DNA of 64,000 nt from Hyphomicrobiales bacterium (GTDB taxonomy: Bacteria; Pseudomonadota; Alphaproteobacteria; Rhizobiales; Aestuariivirgaceae), in NCBI GenBank assembly GCA_025359045.1, contig JANYHN010000048.1, forward strand, positions 124,001-188,000. Reading direction: 5' to 3'. The notes under the pieces were generated by a model that did no database searches, had not been told where the DNA came from, and saw only the letters and a program-made list of their open reading frames with translations. The position numbers and the translations under genes were made by a program. Shown here piece by piece: positions 12,586 to 21,699 of the stretch. Within the stretch, counting starts at the first letter, position 1, and each line of letters starts with the position of its first letter.

Positions 12586-12603
12586 TTTGCAGTGTCGTCA
12601 AAC

Positions 12604-12903
12604 TCAATCACCAGGAACCTCAACGTGATGCTCTTCAACAAACTTTGTTTCCCACGCCCTTTTCTTGATAAAGCGCAATGTGAATGGCGGAGGCTGAAGT
12701 GCCTTCAATTTGAACTTCCTCTTGCCGATTGCCCCAGCCAGTTTTTGGCCTGCTGAATCTTCAAAACGGTCGTCCACAATAGTGGCTGCTTGACTGTCTT
12801 CAGCAAGCTGCCAACGGTAGCCGCTGGTAGGGATCTCCGGAAGCTCAACTTCAAACATCTCAGCAGAGATCAGTTTGACGGTAGAGTTGGTTTGATCGGC
12901 CAT
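12604..12903 (-). CDS. Chagasin-like (I42 family) cysteine peptidase inhibitor
   Basis: VELPEIPTSGYRWQL (NPTTGY-like loop), C-terminal RFIKKRAWE (RPW-like loop), beta-rich, 99 aa; 51 bp downstream of a papain-family gene. Confidence 0.78.
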   Translation of the reverse strand: MADQTNSTVKLISAEMFEVELPEIPTSGYRWQLAEDSQAATIVDDRFEDSAGQKLAGAIGKRKFKLKALQPPPFTLRFIKKRAWETKFVEEHHVEVPGD

Positions 12904-12954
12904 TTCACTGATCTCCGCGTTAAGTTTTTTCTATCAATAACTTGGCAACGTCAC

Positions 12955-14874
12955 TTAGCCATACCAGTAGTTATCCCTGATTGTACCATTTGCCCCAACC
13001 CACCAGAGTTCCATACTACCGGGTATACGCGCAGTTACCGCTATGCCGCCGCTAAGTGATGCACTTCCGGCCGGATCAAGTTCGTATCGCTGCCAATTGC
13101 CGCCTTCATACCAGAAATTAGCTTGGATTGATCCATTTGATCCCACCCACCATAACTCCATACTATTTGAAATGCGAGAGACCGCCGCCAAACCTCCGGA
13201 AAGGGAAGCGCTGCCTGGAGGTGCCAGTTCATAGCCTTGCCAATTATTGCCTTCATACCAGAATTTGGCTTGGATTGAGCCGTTCCCACCAATCCACCAT
13301 AGTTCCATGCTGCTTGGTATCCGAGAGACAGCAGAGATGCTCCCGTTGATCGATGCACTGCCAGCCGGTGCCAACTCATAGCGTTGCCAACTGCTGCCTT
13401 CATACCAAAAATTCGCCTGAATTGAACCATTGGCCCCAGTCCACCACAATTCCATACTACTAGGAATGCGAGATACAGAAGCAATGCTTCCGGAAAGCGA
13501 TGCGCTTCCGGCAGGTGCTAACTCATAGCGTTGCCAATTGCCGCCCTCATACCAATAATTGGCTTGTATCGAGCCGTTCGAACCAATCCACCATAACTCC
13601 ATGCTGTTCGAAATGCGTGACACAGCAGATAAGGCACCCCCAAGAGAGGCCGAGCCTGCGGGTGCCAACTCATAGCGCTGCCAGCTGCCTCCCTCATACC
13701 AAAAGGCTGCCTGTATGGAACCGTTGGATCCCACCCACCATACTTCCATGCTGCCTGGAATGCGCGAAACTGCATCTATTCCGCCACCCGGCGCGGCGCT
13801 TCCTTGAGGGGCAAGTTCGTAGCGCTGCCAATTTCCACCTTCATACCAATAAGCAGCCTGAACTGAACCGTTAGGAGCAATCCACCATAATTCCATGCTG
13901 CCAGGAATGCGCGAGACTGCAGCAACTCTTGTCTTTGGATCAGCACTTCCAGCACCTGAGAGTTCAAAAGCGCGCCAAGCCGAAGGCGTTTGAATGCCGT
14001 CAATGCCATACATTGGGAATTGGTTTACTGCGCCATTTGGATCGCGATCTTGGCTTGTATCGTCAATTCCACATTCGCCGTAACTAATGCGGAAGTATCC
14101 ATCATCGCCCCAATTGGATCCCCAAGAATTTTTTACAATCCAGCAACTGTCTGTATCGGAGTAGCCAACAACTTCAACGCAATGATAGCCAGCATGATTG
14201 CCAGTGACATGGCGATAAATGCTGGTGCCGTTATATCCAAAGAAGTCATCGTAAACATGGAAGGCGGCGCAGACGGGGCCACGTGTGGCGAGCCATTGTT
14301 TGCGTTCACCCATTGTTTGTAGTGTCGAAAAACTTCCCGGCCTATAAAGCTGGCTATCGCGGTTTGGATTTGTCTGACATATCGCGCTTACATTGCCGCT
14401 CGCATCGACTGGATAGGGAAATAGGTCTTCAGTGGTCACACCACGGCGCTTTGCCTCATCAATGGCATCTGAAGGCCACCAGCCACCGCAGTTTGCGCCG
14501 TGGTTTGAACAAAAGTGAAGGTCTGCTTCACTAAGATCAACCATTCCTGCGCCGGAGATAGATGTTGTGGACTCAAGTGCCGCAGATACGCAAAAAGACA
14601 CGCATGATCCGCACTGAGCTTGATTTTTGATGGGAGAGACATGGTTCTGACCATTAAAGTTTCTCCAATCGACTGCGGTCGGGAGGCCGAGTATGACTGA
14701 AAATGCTCGAGGTCTTGCAGCTAGATCGCTTAATAGCTTTCTATCTACTTTTAAACCGAGCATCCGCTGGCGTTCTTCAGGCGCCATGCGTGTCATATGA
14801 TTTTCGACTGCTCGCCAACTTGCATTTGAACGCTCTAAGATTGCATTCAGTTCGGAAATGTTTCTGATTGTCAT
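12955..14874 (-). CDS. Papain-family (C1) cysteine peptidase with C-terminal seven-repeat beta-propeller (PLL/lectin-like)
   Basis: VDWRNFNGQNHVSPIKNQAQCGSCVSFCVSAALES (Cys nucleophile), GNHAGYHCVEVVGY (His), CWIVKNSWGSNWGDDGYFRISYG (Asn); seven ~49-aa WQRYELAPAGSASLxGxIxAVSRIPxSMELWWIGxNGSIQAxxWYEGGN repeats. Confidence 0.92.
   Translation of the reverse strand: MTIRNISELNAILERSNASWRAVENHMTRMAPEERQRMLGLKVDRKLLSDLAARPRAFSVILGLPTAVDWRNFNGQNHVSPIKNQAQCGSCVSFCVSAALESTTSISGAGMVDLSEADLHFCSNHGANCGGWWPSDAIDEAKRRGVTTEDLFPYPVDASGNVSAICQTNPNRDSQLYRPGSFSTLQTMGERKQWLATRGPVCAAFHVYDDFFGYNGTSIYRHVTGNHAGYHCVEVVGYSDTDSCWIVKNSWGSNWGDDGYFRISYGECGIDDTSQDRDPNGAVNQFPMYGIDGIQTPSAWRAFELSGAGSADPKTRVAAVSRIPGSMELWWIAPNGSVQAAYWYEGGNWQRYELAPQGSAAPGGGIDAVSRIPGSMEVWWVGSNGSIQAAFWYEGGSWQRYELAPAGSASLGGALSAVSRISNSMELWWIGSNGSIQANYWYEGGNWQRYELAPAGSASLSGSIASVSRIPSSMELWWTGANGSIQANFWYEGSSWQRYELAPAGSASINGSISAVSRIPSSMELWWIGGNGSIQAKFWYEGNNWQGYELAPPGSASLSGGLAAVSRISNSMELWWVGSNGSIQANFWYEGGNWQRYELDPAGSASLSGGIAVTARIPGSMELWWVGANGTIRDNYWYG
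12958..13977 (-). repeat. Seven tandem ~147-bp coding repeats (beta-propeller blades)
   Basis: Seven in-frame units; six full 49-aa units and a C-terminal 46-aa unit ending WYG. Confidence 0.92.
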
Positions 14875-15140
14875 GACTATCTCCTACTTACGGGGTTGAG
14901 CTAAATGAACAACGCTTGTTGCGTTGAGCAAGTCTATTTCAAACCGCAATCAAAGTTTGTCGTCATCCATTCGGATTATTGATGCAGAAGAATATTGAAC
15001 TCAGTTTTCTGTACGAAGAAAAACAAGTTAATTTAAATTTTGTTCAAGCATGTCGTCTCAAAGTTCTGACAAGTTTGGAGCTGACCCCATCCCACATTCC
15101 CCACCTTGACATCCCGCCCCGCCCCCGCCATTTCTCATCC

Positions 15141-16103
15141 ATGTCCCTGCCCCCACTCAAAATCCTCCTCACAGCGCCGCGCGGGTTTTGCGCTGGCGTG
15201 GTGCGTGCCATTGATATTGTTGAGCGCGCGCTCGAGCTTTATGGAGCACCGGTTTATGTGCGCCATGAGATTGTGCACAATAAATACGTGGTCGATGATC
15301 TCAAATCTAAGGGTGCGATTTTTGTCGATGAGCTTGATGAGATTCCTGCGGGTGATCATCCCGTTGTATTCTCGGCGCATGGTGTTCCAAAATCAGTGCC
15401 CGCCGAAGCCCAGCTCCGCGCCATGTTTCAGATTGATGCCACTTGCCCCCTCGTCACAAAGGTTCACATGGAAGCGCTGCGCCATCATGAGCGAGGCCTT
15501 GAACTCATATTGATCGGCCATAAAAACCACCCCGAAGTAATCGGCACCATGGGCCAGCTTCCCACAGGCGCGATCACGCTGATTGAAACCACCGAAGATG
15601 CAGAAGCGGTTCCGGTGCGCGATCCAGCAAAGCTTGCCTACGTCACGCAAACAACGCTTTCCGTTGATGACACCAAGGACGTGATTGCGGTTTTGCAAAA
15701 GCGTTTCCCAGCGATAAAAGGCCCGTTGAAAGAAGACATTTGCTACGCCACTACCAACCGCCAAGATGCAGTCAAATCCATCGCCCCTAAAATCGAACTT
15801 CTGATCGTTGTCGGTGCACCCAATTCATCAAACTCCCTGAGACTTGTTGAAGTGGGTGAAAAGAGTGGTTGCCCGCGCGGATTGCTGGTTCAACGCGCCA
15901 CAGATTTGGATTGGCACACGCTACAAGGGCTTTCAACCATTGGCCTTTCTGCTGGTGCATCGGCTCCTGAAATTCTGGTCAATGAAATCATCGACGCGTT
16001 TCGTGGCCACTATGATGTGTCGGTTGAGAACGTTGTTCTGCGCGAAGAAAATGTGTCGTTCAAATTGCCGCGTGAACTTCGCCCTGCCCAGCCCGTTCTA
16101 TGA
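15141..16103 (+). CDS. ispH: 4-hydroxy-3-methylbut-2-enyl diphosphate reductase
   Basis: [50 protein letters not shown] 15141 gives the canonical N-terminus. Confidence 0.95.
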   Translation: MSLPPLKILLTAPRGFCAGVVRAIDIVERALELYGAPVYVRHEIVHNKYVVDDLKSKGAIFVDELDEIPAGDHPVVFSAHGVPKSVPAEAQLRAMFQIDATCPLVTKVHMEALRHHERGLELILIGHKNHPEVIGTMGQLPTGAITLIETTEDAEAVPVRDPAKLAYVTQTTLSVDDTKDVIAVLQKRFPAIKGPLKEDICYATTNRQDAVKSIAPKIELLIVVGAPNSSNSLRLVEVGEKSGCPRGLLVQRATDLDWHTLQGLSTIGLSAGASAPEILVNEIIDAFRGHYDVSVENVVLREENVSFKLPRELRPAQPVL

Positions 16104-16555
16104 GCAAGGGTAAAGTTATCATTCACACCGACGGTGCTTGCTCTGGCAATCCTGGCCCCGGCGGCTGGGGTGCGATTTTGGATTATAACGGCACGCGCAA
16201 AGAAATTTATGGCGGCGAACCACAAAGCACCAATAACCGCATGGAACTGAAAGCCGCGATAGAAGCGCTGAATGTTTTGAAACGTGCCTGTGATGTTGAG
16301 ATGCATGTGGACTCGCAATATGTAAAAGACGGCATCACCAAGTGGATCCATGGTTGGAAACGCAATGGCTGGAAAACCGCTGATAAAAAATCGGTTAAAA
16401 ATGTTGAGCTATGGCAAGCGCTGGACGAAGCGATCAAGCGCCATGAAATTACGTGGCATTGGGTTAAAGGCCATGCTGGCCACCCCGAAAATGAACGCGC
16501 TGATGAACTGGCGCGGCAGGGGATTGCCGACATGAAAAAACCCGCGGCAGGTTAA
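16100..16555 (+). CDS. rnhA: Ribonuclease HI
   Basis: [53 protein letters not shown]. Confidence 0.96.
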   Translation: MSKGKVIIHTDGACSGNPGPGGWGAILDYNGTRKEIYGGEPQSTNNRMELKAAIEALNVLKRACDVEMHVDSQYVKDGITKWIHGWKRNGWKTADKKSVKNVELWQALDEAIKRHEITWHWVKGHAGHPENERADELARQGIADMKKPAAG

Positions 16556-16567
16556 TGCAGCGGGTTT
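16535..16567 (-). terminator. Putative minus-strand terminator (for the peroxiredoxin gene) overlapping the rnhA 3' end
   Basis: Minus strand reads AAACCCGC...GCGGGTTTTTT; the T-run lies on the minus-strand 3' side. Confidence 0.5.
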
Positions 16568-16648
16568 CTAACCCAATTGTGGATGATACTTCTATTTAGC
16601 CATTTCACCGTACGGTGTCAAGGACTATTTTTTAAATTTTAGGATTTT

Positions 16649-17131
16649 TTATAATTGCCCTAAAATTGTCTCAGCACCCGAGACTTTCATGCCTGGCCCA
16701 CCTTCGACGTTGAGATGCGTGAGAACGCCATTTTCAACAATCATCGAATAACGGCTTGAGCGAAGGCCCATGTCTGCCACGGTCAAATCTTTTTCCAGTC
16801 CAACAGCTTTGGCAAATGTGGCGTTGCCATCGGCCAACATCACAATCTTGCCGTCAGCGCCCGTGCTCTTGCCCCAAGCATGCATCACGTCAACATCATT
16901 GACTGATGTGCACGCAATCATATCCACACCTTTGGCTTTGATCGCATCAAAATGGGTGAGGAAACTCGGCATATGGGCATTTGTGCAGGTTCCCGTAAAT
17001 GCGCCTGGCACGGCAAATAACACAACTTTGCGGCCATTGAAAATGCCGTCAGTTGTCATCTCACCCTTGCCATCAGCGGTCATCACTTTGAATATTGCCG
17101 CTGGAATTCTTTCGCCAATTTTAATTGTCAT
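16649..17131 (-). CDS. Peroxiredoxin (Prx5/AhpC-TSA-like)
   Basis: GRKVVLFAVPGAFTGTCTNAHMPSFLTHFDAIKAKGVDMIACTSVNDVDVMHAWG. Confidence 0.93.
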   Translation of the reverse strand: MTIKIGERIPAAIFKVMTADGKGEMTTDGIFNGRKVVLFAVPGAFTGTCTNAHMPSFLTHFDAIKAKGVDMIACTSVNDVDVMHAWGKSTGADGKIVMLADGNATFAKAVGLEKDLTVADMGLRSSRYSMIVENGVLTHLNVEGGPGMKVSGAETILGQL

Positions 17132-17158
17132 GATTGTCCTCTCGATTATTGGAGAGGC

Positions 17159-17908
17159 TTAAGCGACTGTCACCCGCTGTTCAACCCCTCGCCCGTTTAT
17201 GTTGGCTGTTAAACGCAACTCAATGCCTTTAAGTTCAGTATCATTTTTCAAACCTGCGATTTTCAAATGCGCATTTTCTCCGCCAAGATCAAATTCAGGC
17301 TGGGCAAAATAGAAATTATCTGGCCCTTCAACAAAAACGTCGTTGACCTGACGAGCTAAACTGAGCAGCAAATATTTTTCGCGTACTGAAGCGGTTTTAG
17401 CAATTGCCCCAGCCTTTGGAACAATATCGCGCCACTTTGCAATCAAATCTGCATCCGCCGATGGGGCTGACTTTGACGAGAAATTCAACACCGCATCAAA
17501 TTTTGCAGGTGTGCACACTTTTTGGCAAACACCAAAGAACGAAGAAAAATGCACGCTCAAAGGTTGTCCAACGTCTTTCGGCGTCACTGTGATCGGAAAT
17601 AGAACTTCATCATGATAGCCAAAAGCTGTTCCACTCTCATCGACGATTCGAGTCGGCAACGGAAAGTCCACTGCGATACTGCCCAAATTCGAATTTGGTT
17701 CCGCCGTTATTGATGGCGGCACACCCGCATCGCCGGGATTGCGCCAATAGGTTTTCCAGTCTTGATCCAATTTGATATAAAGCCCTGCAGAATAGGCCTT
17801 GCCATCAAAATTGCCCGTCAGGAATTGGGCTGTCCAAGGCACACCCGCACGCGCAATGCTGATAAAAGGCAGTGCCGCTAAACTCGAAATAAAAAAACGT
17901 CTATTCAT
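17159..17908 (-). CDS. Secreted DsbD alpha-domain-like protein
   Basis: Signal peptide; GLYIKLDQDWKTYWRNPGDAGVPPSI, FFGVCQKVCTPAKFD. Confidence 0.82.
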   Translation of the reverse strand: MNRRFFISSLAALPFISIARAGVPWTAQFLTGNFDGKAYSAGLYIKLDQDWKTYWRNPGDAGVPPSITAEPNSNLGSIAVDFPLPTRIVDESGTAFGYHDEVLFPITVTPKDVGQPLSVHFSSFFGVCQKVCTPAKFDAVLNFSSKSAPSADADLIAKWRDIVPKAGAIAKTASVREKYLLLSLARQVNDVFVEGPDNFYFAQPEFDLGGENAHLKIAGLKNDTELKGIELRLTANINGRGVEQRVTVA

Positions 17909-17984
17909 CTTTTCAACATACTCAATTGCTTACTCAACTGCCAGTCACCTTCCCGTTAACCCGAAAAGCGATTATGTTACCCCT

Positions 17985-18554
17985 ATGAGCCGAAGACCTA
18001 CACTTAAAGGTAAACTGCTGATCGCCATGCCAACCATCCAGGGTGATTGGTTCAGCCATTCCGTGGTGTTTTTGTGCGAGCACAGTGCCGATGGTGCCAT
18101 GGGCTTGGTTTTGAACAAACCTGCACCACAAATGTATTTTGCTGATTTGGCCGAAAAATTGGAATTGGGCAGAGCTACTCCTGAGCATATATTGCTGCAA
18201 CCCATCATGCTGGGGGGGCCTGTTAAAACTTTTCAGGGCTTCGTGTTGCACAGCTCTGACTTCATTGCAGTAGGTTCGCACCGGATTACCGCTGACTTTA
18301 ACCTGAATACAACTGTGGAAATTTTAAAGGCCATCGCAATTGGCAAAGGCCCGCGTCGCCAACTCATTGCGCTTGGCTATGCGGGCTGGGCCGCAGGCCA
18401 GCTTGATAGCGAGATTCTGAGTAATGGCTGGTTGCATTGCGATGCTGACCCAGATCTGGTGTTCGGCCACGCAGCAGAAGGGCTGCATCACGCAGCCCTT
18501 GCCAAACTCGGTGTTGACCCTCGGATGCTATCGTCCGAAGCAGGGCACGCCTAA
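17985..18554 (+). CDS. YqgE/AlgH family protein
   Basis: LKGKLLIAMPTIQGDWFSHSVVFLCEHSADGAMGLVLNKP; ATG 17985 chosen over the longer ORF. Confidence 0.93.
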   Translation: MSRRPTLKGKLLIAMPTIQGDWFSHSVVFLCEHSADGAMGLVLNKPAPQMYFADLAEKLELGRATPEHILLQPIMLGGPVKTFQGFVLHSSDFIAVGSHRITADFNLNTTVEILKAIAIGKGPRRQLIALGYAGWAAGQLDSEILSNGWLHCDADPDLVFGHAAEGLHHAALAKLGVDPRMLSSEAGHA

Positions 18555-18555
18555 A

Positions 18556-19128
18556 TTAGTCCTTAGCGCGCTCCACGTAAGACCCATCATTGGTATCAAC
18601 CACAATGCGGGTGCCCACGTTAATATGCGGCGGCACCAGAGTGCGAACACCATTGCTCAGCATCGCTGGCTTGAACGATGAAGACGCAGTTTGGTTTTTA
18701 ATCGCGGGTTCGCAATCGGTAATTTCCAGAGTCACGCGCGGTGGAATTTCGATTGAAATCGGGCCATCATTAAACATCGCAATCTGGCATTCCATGCCCT
18801 CTTGCAGATAAGGCGCATTGTCGCCCACCATGTCGGTGTGCAGCGGCACTTGCTCAAAACTTTCAGGATTCATGAACACATAGTTGTCGCCATCCTGATA
18901 CAAATATGTGTGCATGATGGTTTCAACAAAAGCGCGTTCCATTGCATCGGTGGTTTTATAGCGCACAACAGTTTTTACACCGTCAGAAATGCGGCGCATA
19001 TCGATGGTCGTGGTTGGCGTGCCTTTGCCCGGGTGCATCGATTCAGCTTTCAGAACGATGTATAATTTGCCGTCTTCATGCTCAATCACATTGCCTTTAC
19101 GGACGCCCGAGGCGATAACTTTAACCAA
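18556..19128 (-). CDS. efp: Elongation factor P
   Basis: [45 protein letters not shown] (tip lysine HPGKG), [24 protein letters not shown]. Confidence 0.95.
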   Translation of the reverse strand: MVKVIASGVRKGNVIEHEDGKLYIVLKAESMHPGKGTPTTTIDMRRISDGVKTVVRYKTTDAMERAFVETIMHTYLYQDGDNYVFMNPESFEQVPLHTDMVGDNAPYLQEGMECQIAMFNDGPISIEIPPRVTLEITDCEPAIKNQTASSSFKPAMLSNGVRTLVPPHINVGTRIVVDTNDGSYVERAKD

Positions 19129-19197
19129 TTGCTGCTCTCACTTTTAAAATCTGTTGTGCGCGGCTAATAGCAGCCTGAACCTTGAAAGCCAACCCCT

Positions 19198-20229
19198 GTG
19201 CCAAACCCCGAAAACCGCTGGTTTCACCCCAGCCGCCATGAAGACCGGAGACCATTTTTATTGGCGCGCAACAAGATAATTGCCGCTTGCCGCGCATGGT
19301 TTGCTGAGCGGGATTTTCTAGAGGTGGATACGCCAGCACTACAAGTTTCCCCCGGCAATGAAGCGCATCTTCACGCATTCAAAACAACATTGATCGGCAA
19401 TGACGGCGCTGGCACAGATCGCTATCTCCATACCTCACCTGAATTTGCTTGCAAAAAATTATTGGCAGCAGGCGAGAAACGTATTTTTAATCTGGGTCAT
19501 GTATTCCGAAACCGCGAACGCACCTTGACCCACGCGCCAGAGTTTACGATGCTTGAGTGGTACCGTGTCCAAGAAGATTACAGAGTCATTATTGAAGATA
19601 CACTTGCACTCGTTCGCTTGGCGGCCTCTACGGCTCACCAAAACCAATTTAATTGGCGGATGCGTTTATGTGATCCTTTCGTTGAAGCAGAATGGTTAAG
19701 CGTTGCTGATACCTTTCAAAAATTTGCGGGTGTCGATTTGCTCAGTACGCTGACGAATAATCAATCAAACCGCGATGCTTTGGCCGCGCAATCTCCTGTC
19801 ACGTTTCAAGCAAGCGAAAGTTGGAGCGATATCTTCAGCCGCATATTAGTCGAAAAAGTCGAACCCAATCTCGGCAATGGCAGAATTACTGTCCTCTACG
19901 AATACCCATCCTGCGAAGCCGCCCTCGCCCGCACCTGTGCGCATGATTCCCGCGTAGCCGAACGTTTTGAGCTCTATGCCTGCGGCGTTGAACTGGCCAA
20001 TGGCTTTGGCGAATTGACGGACGCAGTTGAACAGCGGCGGCGGTTTGAAGATGAGATGGCAATCAAGCAGAAGCTCTACGGTGAGCGCTATCCGATTGAT
20101 GAAGAATTGTTAGAGGCATTAGCAATGATGCCCGATGCTTCGGGCGTGGCGCTTGGGTTGGATAGGCTGATTATGTTAGCAGCGGGAGCGACACGTATTG
20201 ATCAGGTGCAGTGGGGCCCGGTGGGGTAA
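19198..20229 (+). CDS. epmA: EF-P--(R)-beta-lysine ligase EpmA (GenX/PoxA)
   Basis: Class II LysRS-like: FLEVDTPALQVSPGNEAHLHAFKT, LHTSPEFACKKLLAAGEKRIFNLGHVFRNRERTLTHAPEFTMLEWYR, GVALGLDRLIML; GTG start. Confidence 0.93.
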   Translation: MPNPENRWFHPSRHEDRRPFLLARNKIIAACRAWFAERDFLEVDTPALQVSPGNEAHLHAFKTTLIGNDGAGTDRYLHTSPEFACKKLLAAGEKRIFNLGHVFRNRERTLTHAPEFTMLEWYRVQEDYRVIIEDTLALVRLAASTAHQNQFNWRMRLCDPFVEAEWLSVADTFQKFAGVDLLSTLTNNQSNRDALAAQSPVTFQASESWSDIFSRILVEKVEPNLGNGRITVLYEYPSCEAALARTCAHDSRVAERFELYACGVELANGFGELTDAVEQRRRFEDEMAIKQKLYGERYPIDEELLEALAMMPDASGVALGLDRLIMLAAGATRIDQVQWGPVG

Positions 20230-20335
20230 CGGCTGCGCAATAAAGCAAGGTGCCAACTTCCATTCATGATTTAAAGAGAGGGATCACTTTTTAAATACGG
20301 GACTGAAAAGTGCGACGAAAGCGCCTCTTTTCCAA

Positions 20336-20386
20336 TCACCCTTCTCCCCTTGCGGGAGAAAGTGCCCGAAGGGCGGATGAGGGGTT
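20336..20386. repeat. Short palindromic intergenic repeat
   Basis: CACCCTTCTCCCCTTGCGGGAGAAAGTGCCCGAAGGGCGGATGAGGGGT; contains TTCTCCC/GGGAGAA inverted repeat, a type common between genes of alphaproteobacteria. Confidence 0.65.
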
Positions 20387-20532
20387 GGTTAAGCTTGGCG
20401 CGATGTTGAATATGAATTAAAGGGACGCGCCCTCCTTCTCTCATCGTAATAAAGTGGAGTTCACTGAATTTCACCATAATTCGACGTCCACCACATCGGT
20501 GTAATTCGGAATTCTACATTCTGCTTTTTCAA

Positions 20533-21582
20533 TTAGAATTCAGCCAACTTCGAAAGGGGGCTATTTGCGGGCAAGGCGTAATACGAAGGTACCTGATAAG
20601 CCAGACCATTCTCGCAGTCGCCAAGATGTCTGCCACTGAAATCATCTTTCAAGCAGATTTTCTGGCTGAGGCTCGCTTCACTTTGAATTTCGATTTGACA
20701 ATTTTTTACTTCCATTCCTCCTGTATCAATTACATGAAACACTTTGTCTGAGTATCTAACAGCGTTGTCGGGCTGAGACATGTAAAAATCAATATCCCTA
20801 GTCTTGACAGCATCGATTGCGGATTCATCTCTCGACCAAGCTTGGAAATTCAAACAAAGTTGGATTTCTTGGCTTTTAGTTAAGGTCAACTTTATTTTGA
20901 TGTCCTCTAAATCTATACCCCATCGCGCAGCCTTGTCGATTGTATCAACGAAACTTAATTCATTGGGCTTTGAGCGATATATTTCTGCAAATAGTGAAGC
21001 AGATATGCTGGGTCGAAAATCGAATACAGAAGAAAAAGAGCCAAAGCTTATCAAGTCCGCAACAAGCACATTTTGCAAGCCTGTAAACGCCTTTACTTCC
21101 TTCCCTGAAAACGTAGCGTTGTCATCAAGTGTAAAGTATGGAGCGTGGAATCCCAACTTGCCATTCGCACTTAGAAATTTGGCAGGAGCGTCAATTTCGG
21201 CTCCGTGGACTCTACCTGCCATAAAAATTAAAGCGCAGGCGGAGTAGCATTCGCTGCTTTTCAAAATTCGAGTGGCAATCGCGTATTTATGTACAAAATT
21301 TGCTATCAGCCTACCTTCAATGTAACTTCCACCAACGCTGTTTAGACACAGCGCTTCATCGTAGGTGTTCTCAACTTCTGATCCCTCGATCCCATTGTTG
21401 AGCTTTTTATTTACAGCCAGAAGTTTGAATTTTTCAAAATCACCTCTGACAATTTCTCCAACAAGTGAAATTGCACAATTTGAAGAAGGGTTTCCTTTGA
21501 ACGTTGCCGCATGCACTCCGGAAGAGCTCATACAAGCTAACAAGAGTGAAATTAATAATTGACTTATTTGTTTCCCACCCAT
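20533..21582 (-). CDS. Secreted protein with ClpP/crotonase-like (COG3904-like) fold
   Basis: Signal peptide; CLNSVGGSYIEGRLIANFV, SSECYSACALIFMAGRVHGA, GKLGFHAPYF. Confidence 0.6.
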   Translation of the reverse strand: MGGKQISQLLISLLLACMSSSGVHAATFKGNPSSNCAISLVGEIVRGDFEKFKLLAVNKKLNNGIEGSEVENTYDEALCLNSVGGSYIEGRLIANFVHKYAIATRILKSSECYSACALIFMAGRVHGAEIDAPAKFLSANGKLGFHAPYFTLDDNATFSGKEVKAFTGLQNVLVADLISFGSFSSVFDFRPSISASLFAEIYRSKPNELSFVDTIDKAARWGIDLEDIKIKLTLTKSQEIQLCLNFQAWSRDESAIDAVKTRDIDFYMSQPDNAVRYSDKVFHVIDTGGMEVKNCQIEIQSEASLSQKICLKDDFSGRHLGDCENGLAYQVPSYYALPANSPLSKLAEF

Positions 21583-21699
21583 TTTGATCCTAACTTTCTA
21601 TCAGAGTTTAAAACTGTTATTACGGTAATAGTGCATATTTTCCAATCACATTTCGGAAGAAGGGCGGTTGCAGTTGAGATTGTTTCAATACAAAAAGCA

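Noticed and set aside
13041-13874. Several repetitive ORFs on both strands over the propeller region (e.g. 13041..13484 -, 13500..13874 +, 13518..13775 -)
   Set aside because: They are shadow frames of the periodic repeats in the protease gene, with no start context or domain.
12958-13977. Regular ~147-bp repeats considered as a CRISPR or satellite array
   Set aside because: Repeats are contiguous, in-frame and encode conserved propeller blades; there is no repeat-spacer structure.
14979-15140. Longer N-terminus for ispH (ORF from 14979)
   Set aside because: The extension is not IspH-like; ATG 15141 gives the canonical start [19 protein letters not shown].
20336-20386. Palindromic intergenic repeat considered as an IS end
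   Set aside because: No transposase or target duplication nearby; it resembles a common short alphaproteobacterial intergenic palindrome.
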